Source of the DNA: an uncultured Flavobacteriaceae bacterium
Lineage (GTDB): Bacteria > Bacteroidota > Bacteroidia > Flavobacteriales > Flavobacteriaceae
Assembly: GCA_943789365.1 (NCBI GenBank)
Contig: CALSTV010000001.1
Location: 186,001 to 250,000, forward strand
DNA: 64,000 bases
Reading direction: 5' to 3'
In this document: positions 17,453 to 25,153 of the stretch, in pieces
How positions within the stretch are numbered: the stretch's first letter is position 1
How the letters are laid out: the number at the start of each line of letters is the position of its first letter
The notes under the pieces: generated by a model
Told to the model about the DNA's origin: nothing
Databases searched by the model: none
Seen by the model: the letters and a program-made list of their open reading frames with translations, nothing else
Made by a program: the position numbers and the translations under genes

Positions 17453-18388
17453 TTAGCTGTCGGGCTTCCCGACTAGGTGAGTATATATCTGCGTAGATTC
17501 TAAAGAAGTATGTCCTAAAAAACGACTTATATTTTCTAGTGGCATTCCATTGACCAATAAATGTGTAGCGATGCTATGCCGTAAGACATGCAAGCGTACA
17601 TTCTTTTCTTGTAATGTAATATCGTCTGTTCTTTGTTGTAAGATTTTTAAGCGTATTGCCATGCTTTGGGCTGTTAGTCTGTTGCCTCGCTCTCCTATAA
17701 AAAAGGCGGTGGCATTGCCACTTTTGGTAAGTAGCGGACGGGCATCAAAGACATAGTCTTGTAAATAGTTGAGATTGGTTTTGTTAAAGGGAATTATTCT
17801 TTCTTTATTGGCTTTTCCTTTTCTTACGTGGAGCGTGGCGCTGTCCCAGTTGATATCACTTAAGTCTAAATGGTAGCCTTCGTTTCTTCTAAGTCCGCAG
17901 CTGTAAAATATGGTTAGGATGGCTCTGTCTCTTGCGTTTAAGGGTGCCAATCTTCCGTGTTCATTATAGCCATAGGTGGCTTTGTATAGTAATTGTATTT
18001 CTTGTGGAGTAAGCGTCTCTACTTCGCTGTCGTCGCACGACTCCCAATCAATTTGTAACATAGGGAGGATTATCCTCCCACTCTGACGTAAATAGTCTGT
18101 GAATTTATATAAGGCTTGTAAATGTTTGTTTAAACTTCCGTTACTTAATGCACCACCTTTTCTATCGTTACTTCGCAATTTTAAATTTTCGTAATGGTCT
18201 TTGATAAGTTGTGGTGTGAGTTGCTTTATATCGCTGTGCCCGTGGCTCTCTAAAAAGTAAAACAGTTCTCTAATGTGATTGGGTAGGTTGTAAACGGTAC
18301 TTTCTGCATAGCCTAAAATATCTAACCATTCTCTAAAGGATTTCTCTATATAAATAAAAGATTGGTTTTTAAGCTGTAGTTTTCTCAT
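17453..18388 (-). CDS. Tyrosine recombinase 1 (module 1), canonical active site
   Basis: The 311-residue XerC/D-like integrase has Arg I in SCGLRRNEGYHL, Lys in RKGKANKER, HVLRHSIATHLL for His/Arg II, and FLGHTSLESTQIYTHL containing His/Trp-position and the nucleophile Tyr. The first ~175 residues are almost identical to the module 2 paralogue. Then a block of about 50 residues around Arg I differs strongly, followed again by near identity, a mosaic typical of recombination. It is likely the catalytic integrase/transposase of the module. Confidence 0.88.
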   Translation of the reverse strand: MRKLQLKNQSFIYIEKSFREWLDILGYAESTVYNLPNHIRELFYFLESHGHSDIKQLTPQLIKDHYENLKLRSNDRKGGALSNGSLNKHLQALYKFTDYLRQSGRIILPMLQIDWESCDDSEVETLTPQEIQLLYKATYGYNEHGRLAPLNARDRAILTIFYSCGLRRNEGYHLDLSDINWDSATLHVRKGKANKERIIPFNKTNLNYLQDYVFDARPLLTKSGNATAFFIGERGNRLTAQSMAIRLKILQQRTDDITLQEKNVRLHVLRHSIATHLLVNGMPLENISRFLGHTSLESTQIYTHLVGKPDS

Positions 18389-18454
18389 AATTTGCGTGTC
18401 GAGGCTCTCGACTTTTTTATAGCACTTATACTTTTTCGTGAACTTTGCGAACCA

Positions 18455-20064
18455 CTAACTTAATTCGCTAATTATCTTTTCTTTAGGTGGTTCATTTTTG
18501 GTTTGAACCACTTTTGAACCATTGAACCGCTTTAACTCTTTTAAAGTCTTGTCCAATACGCTGTTAATCTCCTTTTGTAGTTGGTTGTATTCTGTGGTGC
18601 TTACGATTTCGTAATGGTAACCAGTTGCTTTTTTACCTTTCACTTTCTTAATGTAGTAGCCTGTGAGCAATTGTAGGTTGTAGCGTTTTTGGTTACTTGG
18701 GTTAATACGAAGAACTTGTCGTATTTCTCGATTGGTAAACTGACCGGAGCCCGAATTGTCTTTATTTTTATCTCTCTGTTTTAGGTAGCTTTTAACAGCT
18801 TCCAGATAGTTTCTACAACTTCCAGTGAGTTCATCACTTTTTCTTAGCAAGACTTCTTTCAATAAATTATTCGCATTTTCTATATCTTCAAGAGTAACTT
18901 CTATAAATTCTTCTCCTGTCTGGGTGTCGACCTTCGACTGTCTCTGCCACTGGCAGTAAAAGGTAACTGCTTCTATAAATTGTAAATAGTGGCTGTTGGT
19001 TCGTCTTGGTTTAAAGACTGCCGATGGGAGGCTAAGCCTCTCTGCAAATGGATTTATAATTTTTATGGGTTTTAATATTCTCTGCACATTTTGTAAAAAC
19101 TCTTGTGCTTCTCTTTCTTCATAAATATTAATCTCTCCAGCAGATATTTTTCTTTGGTACACCATTATTTTTTCGTCTTGTATTTCTCCCTCGTCTAAAT
19201 AAATTAAAAAACTACGGTTGGCGTTGTCTTCGTAAATATGTTCTTTGGTGGTACAACCTGCTACACAGACCGGACCTTCAACAATTAAATATTTGGTTTG
19301 CGTTTCGCCTTTGGTATTTTTACTAGCAATAGTTTTTACGATACGTTTTTTAGTCTGTAATTCTCGTAAAGGATAGAGTGCATTTTCTGCGCCGTCTAAA
19401 TCTTCAATAAGTATGACTTTGTTTTTAAGCTCTTGTTTTCCAAAATAGTAAAAGGCGTTTTCGCTTAATGTTGTTATACTTACTCGTTCTTCTTCTGGAA
19501 TGAGTTCGCCTACTTTTTCTTGTAAATGGGTTTTTCCTGTTCCGCTACTTCCTAAACCTATAACGTGTAAAGGCTGTTCTCGTTTTCTGCTTGTAAATAT
19601 GATGTACATTAACAGTCGGTTGATTTCTTCTCCTATTACTCCACTTTTTCCAATGAGTTCATTCGTCTTTTCTAAAAGATTAGAATCTTTCAAAAATGCC
19701 TGTGCGGCTCGCAGCTCTTTTTCTGTAAGCTTTTTAACTTTGGGTGCAGCAGCCTGCTGCTGTTGCTTTAATTTATCTAAGCGATACGCTTCAAGCGCTT
19801 CCGTTAACTCGCTTAAACTTGCGGCAATAACACTTGTACCAATTTCTCTGCAATCTTTCTTATAAATTTCTCTAATTGTGTGTCGTTATATAAATCTAAG
19901 TTATGTCTTACAGGTGGACGGCTACTATTATTTAATTCCACCTTTAAGGTGGCTCGCATTCTGTCCAAGCCTTCTAATTTGACACCTCCTAAAACTGTAA
20001 GCTGTAGTATTTCATTCTCGTAGATTAATTGGTCTTGGTTTGCTATTTGAAGTTTTTTTGACAT
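18455..20064 (-). pseudogene. AAA ATPase/helicase-like protein (module 1), frameshifted copy
   Basis: The gene is base-for-base almost the same as the intact copy at 25154-26764, except that one G of a GGG run (CCC on the plus strand) near 19838-19841 is missing. The frame therefore breaks after about 75 residues, at LVQVLLPQV. The 412-residue remainder (18455-19693) still encodes the P-loop GLGSSGTGKTHLQ and could in theory restart at TTG 19693, but loss of the N-terminal domain is expected. Module 1 may depend on the module 2 protein in trans. Confidence 0.85.
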
Positions 20065-20096
20065 TGTTAAAAAAAATAAAATGTAATTATCAGACA

Positions 20097-20129
20097 CAAA
20101 TATATCTTTTATTTACAAATCAAACAAAA
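20097..20129 (-). promoter_or_regulatory. Promoter for the module 1 ATPase-recombinase operon
   Basis: On the minus strand TTTTG (20129-20125) and TATATTTG (20104-20097) are separated by 20 bp, an excellent fit to the Bacteroidota -33/-7 elements. Transcription would start about 20-30 bp before ATG 20064, which also rules out the GTG further upstream as the start codon. Confidence 0.7.
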
Positions 20130-20214
20130 CTATCAGGGACGTATTTCACTTTTAATTACTTATTTTTACTTTTGTAAGTTATTATTAGTAGCATTTGTAA
20201 CTATTTAGGACATT

Positions 20215-20547
20215 ATGGACACAGGTAAAATTATAGAAACATTACGTAAAAAACACAATTGGTCTCAAGGAGAACTTGCAGATAAAACAAACGTTTCTCG
20301 TGTAATGATTGGTAAATACGAACGTAGTGAAGCGACCCCATCTATTGAAGCTGCTAAAAGCATTGCGGATGCTTTTCAGGTGTCTTTAGATTATTTAGTG
20401 GGAGAAGGTGTGAATGCTGCTTTTGATAAAAAAACAGTACAACGATTACAAGATATTCAGAACCTTGATAAGGAAACTCAAAATGTATTGTTTCGATTGA
20501 TTGATACCATGATTAGAGACACAAAAGCTAAAAAAGCATATTCTTAA
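20215..20547 (+). CDS. XRE-family HTH regulator (module 1)
   Basis: The 110-residue protein has a Cro/C1-type HTH (WSQGELADKTNVSRVMIGKY) at residues 16-60. The C-terminal helix (VQRLQDIQNLDKETQNVLFR) is likely for dimerisation. It is divergent from the ATPase operon, sharing a 117-bp control region, and probably represses both directions. It is identical in protein sequence to the module 2 copy; I saw one silent difference (20339). Confidence 0.85.
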   Translation: MDTGKIIETLRKKHNWSQGELADKTNVSRVMIGKYERSEATPSIEAAKSIADAFQVSLDYLVGEGVNAAFDKKTVQRLQDIQNLDKETQNVLFRLIDTMIRDTKAKKAYS

Positions 20548-20577
20548 AACTTGTCTGCCCTAGTAAAACAAAGACAC

Positions 20578-20612
20578 AAAAAAACTACTCCAATTGCTTG
20601 AAGTAGCTTTTT
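20578..20612 (+). terminator. Terminator after the module 1 XRE gene
   Basis: An A-rich flank, stem CTACT/AGTAG (20585-20589, 20602-20606) and a following CTTTTT form a short, probably bidirectional terminator 31 bp after the stop. The same sequence follows the module 2 copy. Confidence 0.6.
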
Positions 20613-20751
20613 ATTAGTTTTCTTAGACCGTCTTTCTTAATTCCCTTATAAAGGACAGATTTTCGTATAAACATCTCGTAGGGGGCACGGGTACAAAAAC
20701 TAGCGCAGTAAAAAAACTCCTACATTTCTGTAAAAGCTTTTCTTTATTGGC

Positions 20752-21495
20752 TTAATGTTCGCCCCAATCTTCTTTTACTTGAGCATATGATTTTTTAACA
20801 ATTGGAATCATTGACTCATCAACCTCTTTTAAATTATTTAATACTTTATTATATAGTTCTTGTTTATTTTCTGGATGAGGACCATCAAAAAAGAAAACCC
20901 AAAAACTAGCTATTTCTAATTTGTTTTTTTTATTTAAAAGGCTAAAAAACAACTGTGAATCTGATCTATAAAATTTTTGAAGAGAATGTTGTACAACTCC
21001 TACATTGTCCGATTGCCAATGACCATTGACACCTATGGAAATTATTTTTTTTAAATAATCCTTTTCTGAAATATTTAATGGGACATAATTATGAATATGA
21101 TTATAACTAGAATATAAAGGACTACCCTTAAATTCATTCTCGTTATGCGTATCATCATATCCATAAAGCTTTTTAAAATTTTCAAAATTATCGGGAAACA
21201 TTTTAAAAAACAATACCTCACTTAAAGAATCATTGGTCTTTTCAAATTGATTAAAATAATGCTTTAAATATCTTGCACTATCTTGTAATGTTTTAACTTC
21301 TTTATAATTTAAGGTGTAGTCTAGTGTCGATTGTTCCTCTTCATTATCAATTCCTTCATTTATAGAATCTTTGACCTCAATTTGGAGAATACCTAAAGAA
21401 TCTATAGCTTTTTCTTTGGCTATTTTTTTATGTTCTGTCTTGCAACTAAAAATAAATAACCATAAAGACAATTGTAAAATTATCACCACTCTCAT
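20752..21495 (-). CDS. Lipoprotein, candidate immunity protein for tip D
   Basis: The 247-residue protein has a lipoprotein signal peptide (VVIILQLSLWLFIFSC, lipobox Cys near residue 17), followed by a Lys/Glu-rich linker and a helical domain with no motif I recognise. It begins 11 bp after the stop of tip D, whose predicted activity is on the cell wall. A lipid-anchored periplasmic protein would be the right kind of immunity partner. This pairing is inferred from position only. Confidence 0.6.
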   Translation of the reverse strand: MRVVIILQLSLWLFIFSCKTEHKKIAKEKAIDSLGILQIEVKDSINEGIDNEEEQSTLDYTLNYKEVKTLQDSARYLKHYFNQFEKTNDSLSEVLFFKMFPDNFENFKKLYGYDDTHNENEFKGSPLYSSYNHIHNYVPLNISEKDYLKKIISIGVNGHWQSDNVGVVQHSLQKFYRSDSQLFFSLLNKKNKLEIASFWVFFFDGPHPENKQELYNKVLNNLKEVDESMIPIVKKSYAQVKEDWGEH

Positions 21496-21506
21496 ACCTT
21501 AATATT

Positions 21507-22409
21507 TTAGTTTAAAAATGGAATTCCTCTATGAGGAAAATTATTATGGATAATAACTCTAGTGTTTTCAACCCCTACTGCATTGATAGCAGTATTTAAT
21601 TCTATAAGTTTCTTTTTACTACCATTAACAAAATCTTTACTCCTATAACAACCAGGTAATAAACATCCTTCAGTGTTAACGGGGTAACTACCATTGTGAA
21701 TAAGTATTGCCCTACTTTCAGGTACTTGGTCATTAGATAACTTAAAAACATCTTGGTATCTATCACCATTATGATTCCTTAAATTATAAATCCCCTCAGG
21801 TATTCTTCTATCTCGATTAGCAATCGTTGTATCTGGTCCAGCAGGCTCTAACATAAAACCATTAACACCTCCAAAAGTAAACATACTTGTTGTTGAAAAG
21901 TCAGTTTGAACATCTCTAAATATATTTATATACTTAGTAGCTCCATAATCTCTTGCAACAGTAAACGCAAGATCTCCCGTCCCTTCTTTTATTGAACTAA
22001 TTGCCCATTCTCTATCTCCACCACCTCCTGCATGGTCTATTTTTCCTTGAAATCCTCCACCTATCCAAGCACCTAATGCTTGAAACCAGTTATCATAACC
22101 ACCATCAGGATCAATACTAGAAATAGGATTGTTTCCCATTGCTAAATAAGGACTATGATACTGCCCCGCAGGATCGGTAGTCAACCATCTATTAATTCTA
22201 GAGTCATACAACCTAAGTTGAAAAGCCACCTTCCCGGTCTCAGGATCCAACTCCTGCCCTTGGTAGTTATAGCGGTAATCTCCCTGAACATTTCTATTAG
22301 GCATTTGCATCCCACCTGAAAAGTAATCTAACGCATTTTTTTTCTGCCTTTGACCATTTTTCCTAAATACTACCTCTAAAAAATTTGTATTTATTTTTTT
22401 GCAGCCCAT
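21507..22409 (-). CDS. Orphan Rhs tip D with DUF5675-like effector domain
   Basis: The 300-residue frame has the same leader as tip E (MGCKKINTNFLEVVFRK) and then the Rhs core end up to SIDPDGG near residue 107. Its C-terminal domain has GFMLEPAGPDTT, RRIPEGIYNL, RAILIHNGSYPVNTEGCLLP, the pattern of DUF5675. The H-x-G...T-x-G-C strand resembles the L,D-transpeptidase/YkuD active site, so peptidoglycan is a plausible target. TATATTTG (minus strand 22423-22416) lies just before the ATG, which would make the transcript almost leaderless. Confidence 0.75.
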   Translation of the reverse strand: MGCKKINTNFLEVVFRKNGQRQKKNALDYFSGGMQMPNRNVQGDYRYNYQGQELDPETGKVAFQLRLYDSRINRWLTTDPAGQYHSPYLAMGNNPISSIDPDGGYDNWFQALGAWIGGGFQGKIDHAGGGGDREWAISSIKEGTGDLAFTVARDYGATKYINIFRDVQTDFSTTSMFTFGGVNGFMLEPAGPDTTIANRDRRIPEGIYNLRNHNGDRYQDVFKLSNDQVPESRAILIHNGSYPVNTEGCLLPGCYRSKDFVNGSKKKLIELNTAINAVGVENTRVIIHNNFPHRGIPFLN

Positions 22410-22486
22410 ACCTTACAAATATAGTAAAATTACCTAAACATTTGTTTAATTCATTTGTACAACGTCTCAGCCACCACGCCTCCCTC

Positions 22487-22980
22487 GCTATTGTAACATA
22501 AACTAGGTTATAATACTTTTTTGCAACACTTTCTTTTGTAAACATCACGACTCCATAAAAAAGATAGTTATAACCAACTTTATGTTAAATACTCCCGTTA
22601 CACGCCATACTTACAGCCGCTTGTCTAAAAAAGGAGTTCGTAGAATGGTCATTTTAAAAGAGTACGCAAACCTGCCGCAGCACCAGCCTCTTTTACGTAC
22701 GCTTTTAAAACGTTCATTTCGTTATTCTATACAATGACATTTTAAGAACTGAAGATTTAGAGGCTGGTCATGCGGAAGGTAATCTTCAGTTCTTAAAATG
22801 CTAGGCTAAGTGCCGATTGAACGTCAGAGTATGAGTAAGTCGTGTTGTGAGTTCTAACGTCGATTTAGAAGAACTGTGCGGCTATTTGACATAATTTTCA
22901 TTATAACTACAGCAGTAGGATTTTACTTTGTAAGCGGGGTGTAATTTGCTGTATTATAATGCTAATTATGTTAATATAGC
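22487..22980. mobile_element. 494-bp structured non-coding element, copy 2
   Basis: It has the same length and terminal inverted repeats as the 14509-15002 copy (22487-22516 and 22951-22980), with about twenty substitutions. Here the central stem is a perfect 20-bp inverted repeat: arms 22738-22757 (CATTTTAAGAACTGAAGATT) and 22781-22800, loop 23 nt. It lies between tip D and recombinase module 2, as copy 1 lies between tip E and module 1. Confidence 0.7.
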
Positions 22981-22985
22981 TTGGG

Positions 22986-23076
22986 GTAAGTTTTTATGCA
23001 TTAGATTTTTTTCGGCAACAGCTCTTTGCATTTTTCTTGCAATGTGCTGTGTGAGCGTTGGCGCATAAAAACTTAC
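22986..23076. repeat. Nested palindrome beside recombinase module 2
   Basis: GTAAGTTTTTATGC (22986-22999) is the exact reverse complement of GCATAAAAACTTAC (23063-23076). Inside are ACAGC/GCTGT and TTGCA/TGCAA, so about 91 bp can fold into one interrupted hairpin. A second pair ACAAAACAAAA/TTTTGTTTTGT follows at about 23094-23149. It may be a recombination or end-recognition site of the module, or a terminator for recombinase 2. Module 1 has no copy at this position. Confidence 0.65.
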
Positions 23077-23154
23077 AGAAGTGTGGCGCGCGGAACAAAA
23101 CAAAAGACAGAGGATTTTGAGGTACGATAAAACTGGGTTTTGTTTTGTGGGGAT

Positions 23155-24138
23155 TTATCCGATTGGATGATATTTATTAATGTCTTCTTTTAAATCTTCT
23201 AAATCGTTTATTAGATAATTTTCAGTTGAACTAACGTAACGATGTCCTGCAAAATATTGTACTTCTCGAAGATTGTAAACCTTTAGCCAACCAGTAATTA
23301 CGGAAGCTCGTATTTGTTTTACGCTTTCAACTTGCTTGTTTTGTTTGTGTAATTCTTGCATCAGTTTTTGCATTACATTCTGTAATTTTAAACTACTTCC
23401 TTGAGTAACGAAAAATAAATCGGTTTCCTTTTTAGTTTCCTGTAAAATAGTTTCTCTTGTCTTTAATTGATATTCCATAAAATCCAAGATTTGGTGCGAT
23501 TCCAGTTTTAAGGTTCTTTCGTTACTTCTGCGACTGCCTTTTATAAAGATTTTACCTTCTCTTAATTTTACATCTTTGATAGTTAAATTTTGTATATCAT
23601 TTGTATTTAAACCTTGATAAACGAGTAAACTAACTATAATTTCATTTCGTTTTTTAGATAAACTTTCACTTTCTAAATTCTTGTAATCAAAGTAGATTTT
23701 CTCTAATTCTTGTTTGCTTAAAATGTTGTGTAATACTTTACGTTTTATTCCTTTTATTTGAACGTTTACAGTTGGATTTTCAGCTACAAAACCTAATTCT
23801 TGTAAGTAGTTATAATATTGCTTTAAACTTGCTAAAACAGTTTGTATTGTGATTTGTTTTACCTTTCCTTTTTTGCTTTGTATGTAGTGCGTAATATCGT
23901 TATAACTTACTGCTTCTTCTGTAATATTTTCTTTATCCAACCATTTTTTATAAAGTTCAATATCCTTTAAATAACGTTCGCCACTTTTAATACTGTAACC
24001 TTTTTGCAATAAATATTTGATAAATTCTGGTTGGTCTTTTTCGTTTTGTAATCGCTGTAATAACTCTAGTTCTTCGTTATCGTTTACAGATTTCTTACGT
24101 GTTCTGCTATCCTTTGTTTTACCGAGTTTAATTGCCAT
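23155..24138 (-). CDS. Tyrosine recombinase 2 (module 2), catalytically atypical
   Basis: This 327-residue paralogue of the module 1 protein (roughly three quarters identical by eye) starts with an extra basic segment (AIKLGKTKDSRTRKKS). Box I reads YQGLNTNDI, with Asn in place of the catalytic Arg. Box II reads KQIRASVITGWL, with no His. GHRYVSSTENYL with the Tyr is kept. Its start overlaps the recombinase 1 stop by 11 bp, so the two are made together and probably work as a pair. Confidence 0.8.
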   Translation of the reverse strand: MAIKLGKTKDSRTRKKSVNDNEELELLQRLQNEKDQPEFIKYLLQKGYSIKSGERYLKDIELYKKWLDKENITEEAVSYNDITHYIQSKKGKVKQITIQTVLASLKQYYNYLQELGFVAENPTVNVQIKGIKRKVLHNILSKQELEKIYFDYKNLESESLSKKRNEIIVSLLVYQGLNTNDIQNLTIKDVKLREGKIFIKGSRRSNERTLKLESHQILDFMEYQLKTRETILQETKKETDLFFVTQGSSLKLQNVMQKLMQELHKQNKQVESVKQIRASVITGWLKVYNLREVQYFAGHRYVSSTENYLINDLEDLKEDINKYHPIG

Positions 24139-25087
24139 TGTCTTGATTTACTAAATGCGTATAAACTTGCGTAGATTCTAAAGAATTATGCCCTAAAAAT
24201 CTGCTAATGTTTTCTAATGGCATTCCGTTTGAGAGTAGATGCGTAGCAATACTATGACGTAAAACGTGTAAGCGTACATTCTTTTCTTGTAACTGTAAAT
24301 CGTCTGTGCGTTGTTGTAAGATTTTTAAGCGTATTGCCATGCTTTGGGCTGTTAGTCTGTTGCCTCGCTCTCCTATAAAAAAGGCGGTGGCATTGCCACT
24401 TTTGGTAAGTAACGGACGGGCATCAAAGACGTAGTCTTGTAAATAGGTTAAATTGGTTTTGTTAAAGGGTACGATTCTTTCTTTATTGGCTTTTCCTTTT
24501 CTAACGTGTAGTATCTGTTTGTCAAAATTAATGTCATCCACTCGTAAATGATAGCCTTCATTTCTGCGTAATCCACAACCATAGAAAACGGTTAACATTG
24601 CACAATCTCGTAACGCAATAGCTTCAAAAAAATAATGTGGTTTTGTGTATTTGATGTTTTTAGGATAAAGTGATGTGGCTTTATAAAGTAATTGTACTTC
24701 TCTTGGCGTAAGTGTTTCTATTTCGCTGTCGTCGCACGACTCCCAATCGATATTTAGCGTTGGTAAAATCATTCTACCGCTTTGACGTAAATAGTCTGTG
24801 AATTTATATAAGGCTTGTAAATGTTTGTTTAAACTTCCGTTACTTAATGCACCACCTTTTCTATCGTTACTTCGCAATTTTAAATTTTCGTAATGATCTT
24901 TGATAAGTTGTGGTGTGAGTTGCTTTATATCGCTGTGCCCGTGGCTCTCTAAAAAGTAAAACAGTTCTCTAATGTGATTGGGTAGGTTGTAAACGGTACT
25001 TTCTGCATAGCCTAAAATATCTAACCATTCTCTAAAGGATTTCTCTATATAAATAAAAGATTGGTTTTTAAGCTGTAGTTTTCTCAT
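24128..25087 (-). CDS. Tyrosine recombinase 1 (module 2), canonical active site
   Basis: The 319-residue integrase has all catalytic positions: GCGLRRNEGYHL (Arg I), RKGKANKER (Lys), HVLRHSIATHLL (His/Arg II) and FLGHNSLESTQVYTHL (Tyr). It is eight residues longer than the module 1 copy because of a different block SLYPKNIKYTKPHYFFEA before Arg I. It starts 66 bp after the ATPase stop. Confidence 0.88.
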   Translation of the reverse strand: MRKLQLKNQSFIYIEKSFREWLDILGYAESTVYNLPNHIRELFYFLESHGHSDIKQLTPQLIKDHYENLKLRSNDRKGGALSNGSLNKHLQALYKFTDYLRQSGRMILPTLNIDWESCDDSEIETLTPREVQLLYKATSLYPKNIKYTKPHYFFEAIALRDCAMLTVFYGCGLRRNEGYHLRVDDINFDKQILHVRKGKANKERIVPFNKTNLTYLQDYVFDARPLLTKSGNATAFFIGERGNRLTAQSMAIRLKILQQRTDDLQLQEKNVRLHVLRHSIATHLLSNGMPLENISRFLGHNSLESTQVYTHLVNQDNGN

Positions 25088-25153
25088 AATTTGCGTGTCG
25101 AGGCTCTCGACTTTTTTATAGCACTTATACTTTTTCGTGAACTTTGCGAACCA

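Larger units (their letters stand above)
15005..20688. mobile_element. Tyrosine-recombinase module, copy 1 (boundaries approximate)
   Basis: Minus-strand genes ATPase (frameshifted), recombinase 1, recombinase 2, RadC-like and a TA pair, with a divergent XRE gene, form one unit. From about 18070 to 20688 the DNA is nearly identical to 24770-27388; identity stops abruptly after GGGGGCAC at 20688/27388. The left edge is uncertain, and the adjoining 494-bp element may belong to it. Two adjacent tyrosine recombinases with an ATPase recall Tn554-like and other multi-recombinase transposons, but the exact family is not identified. Confidence 0.6.
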
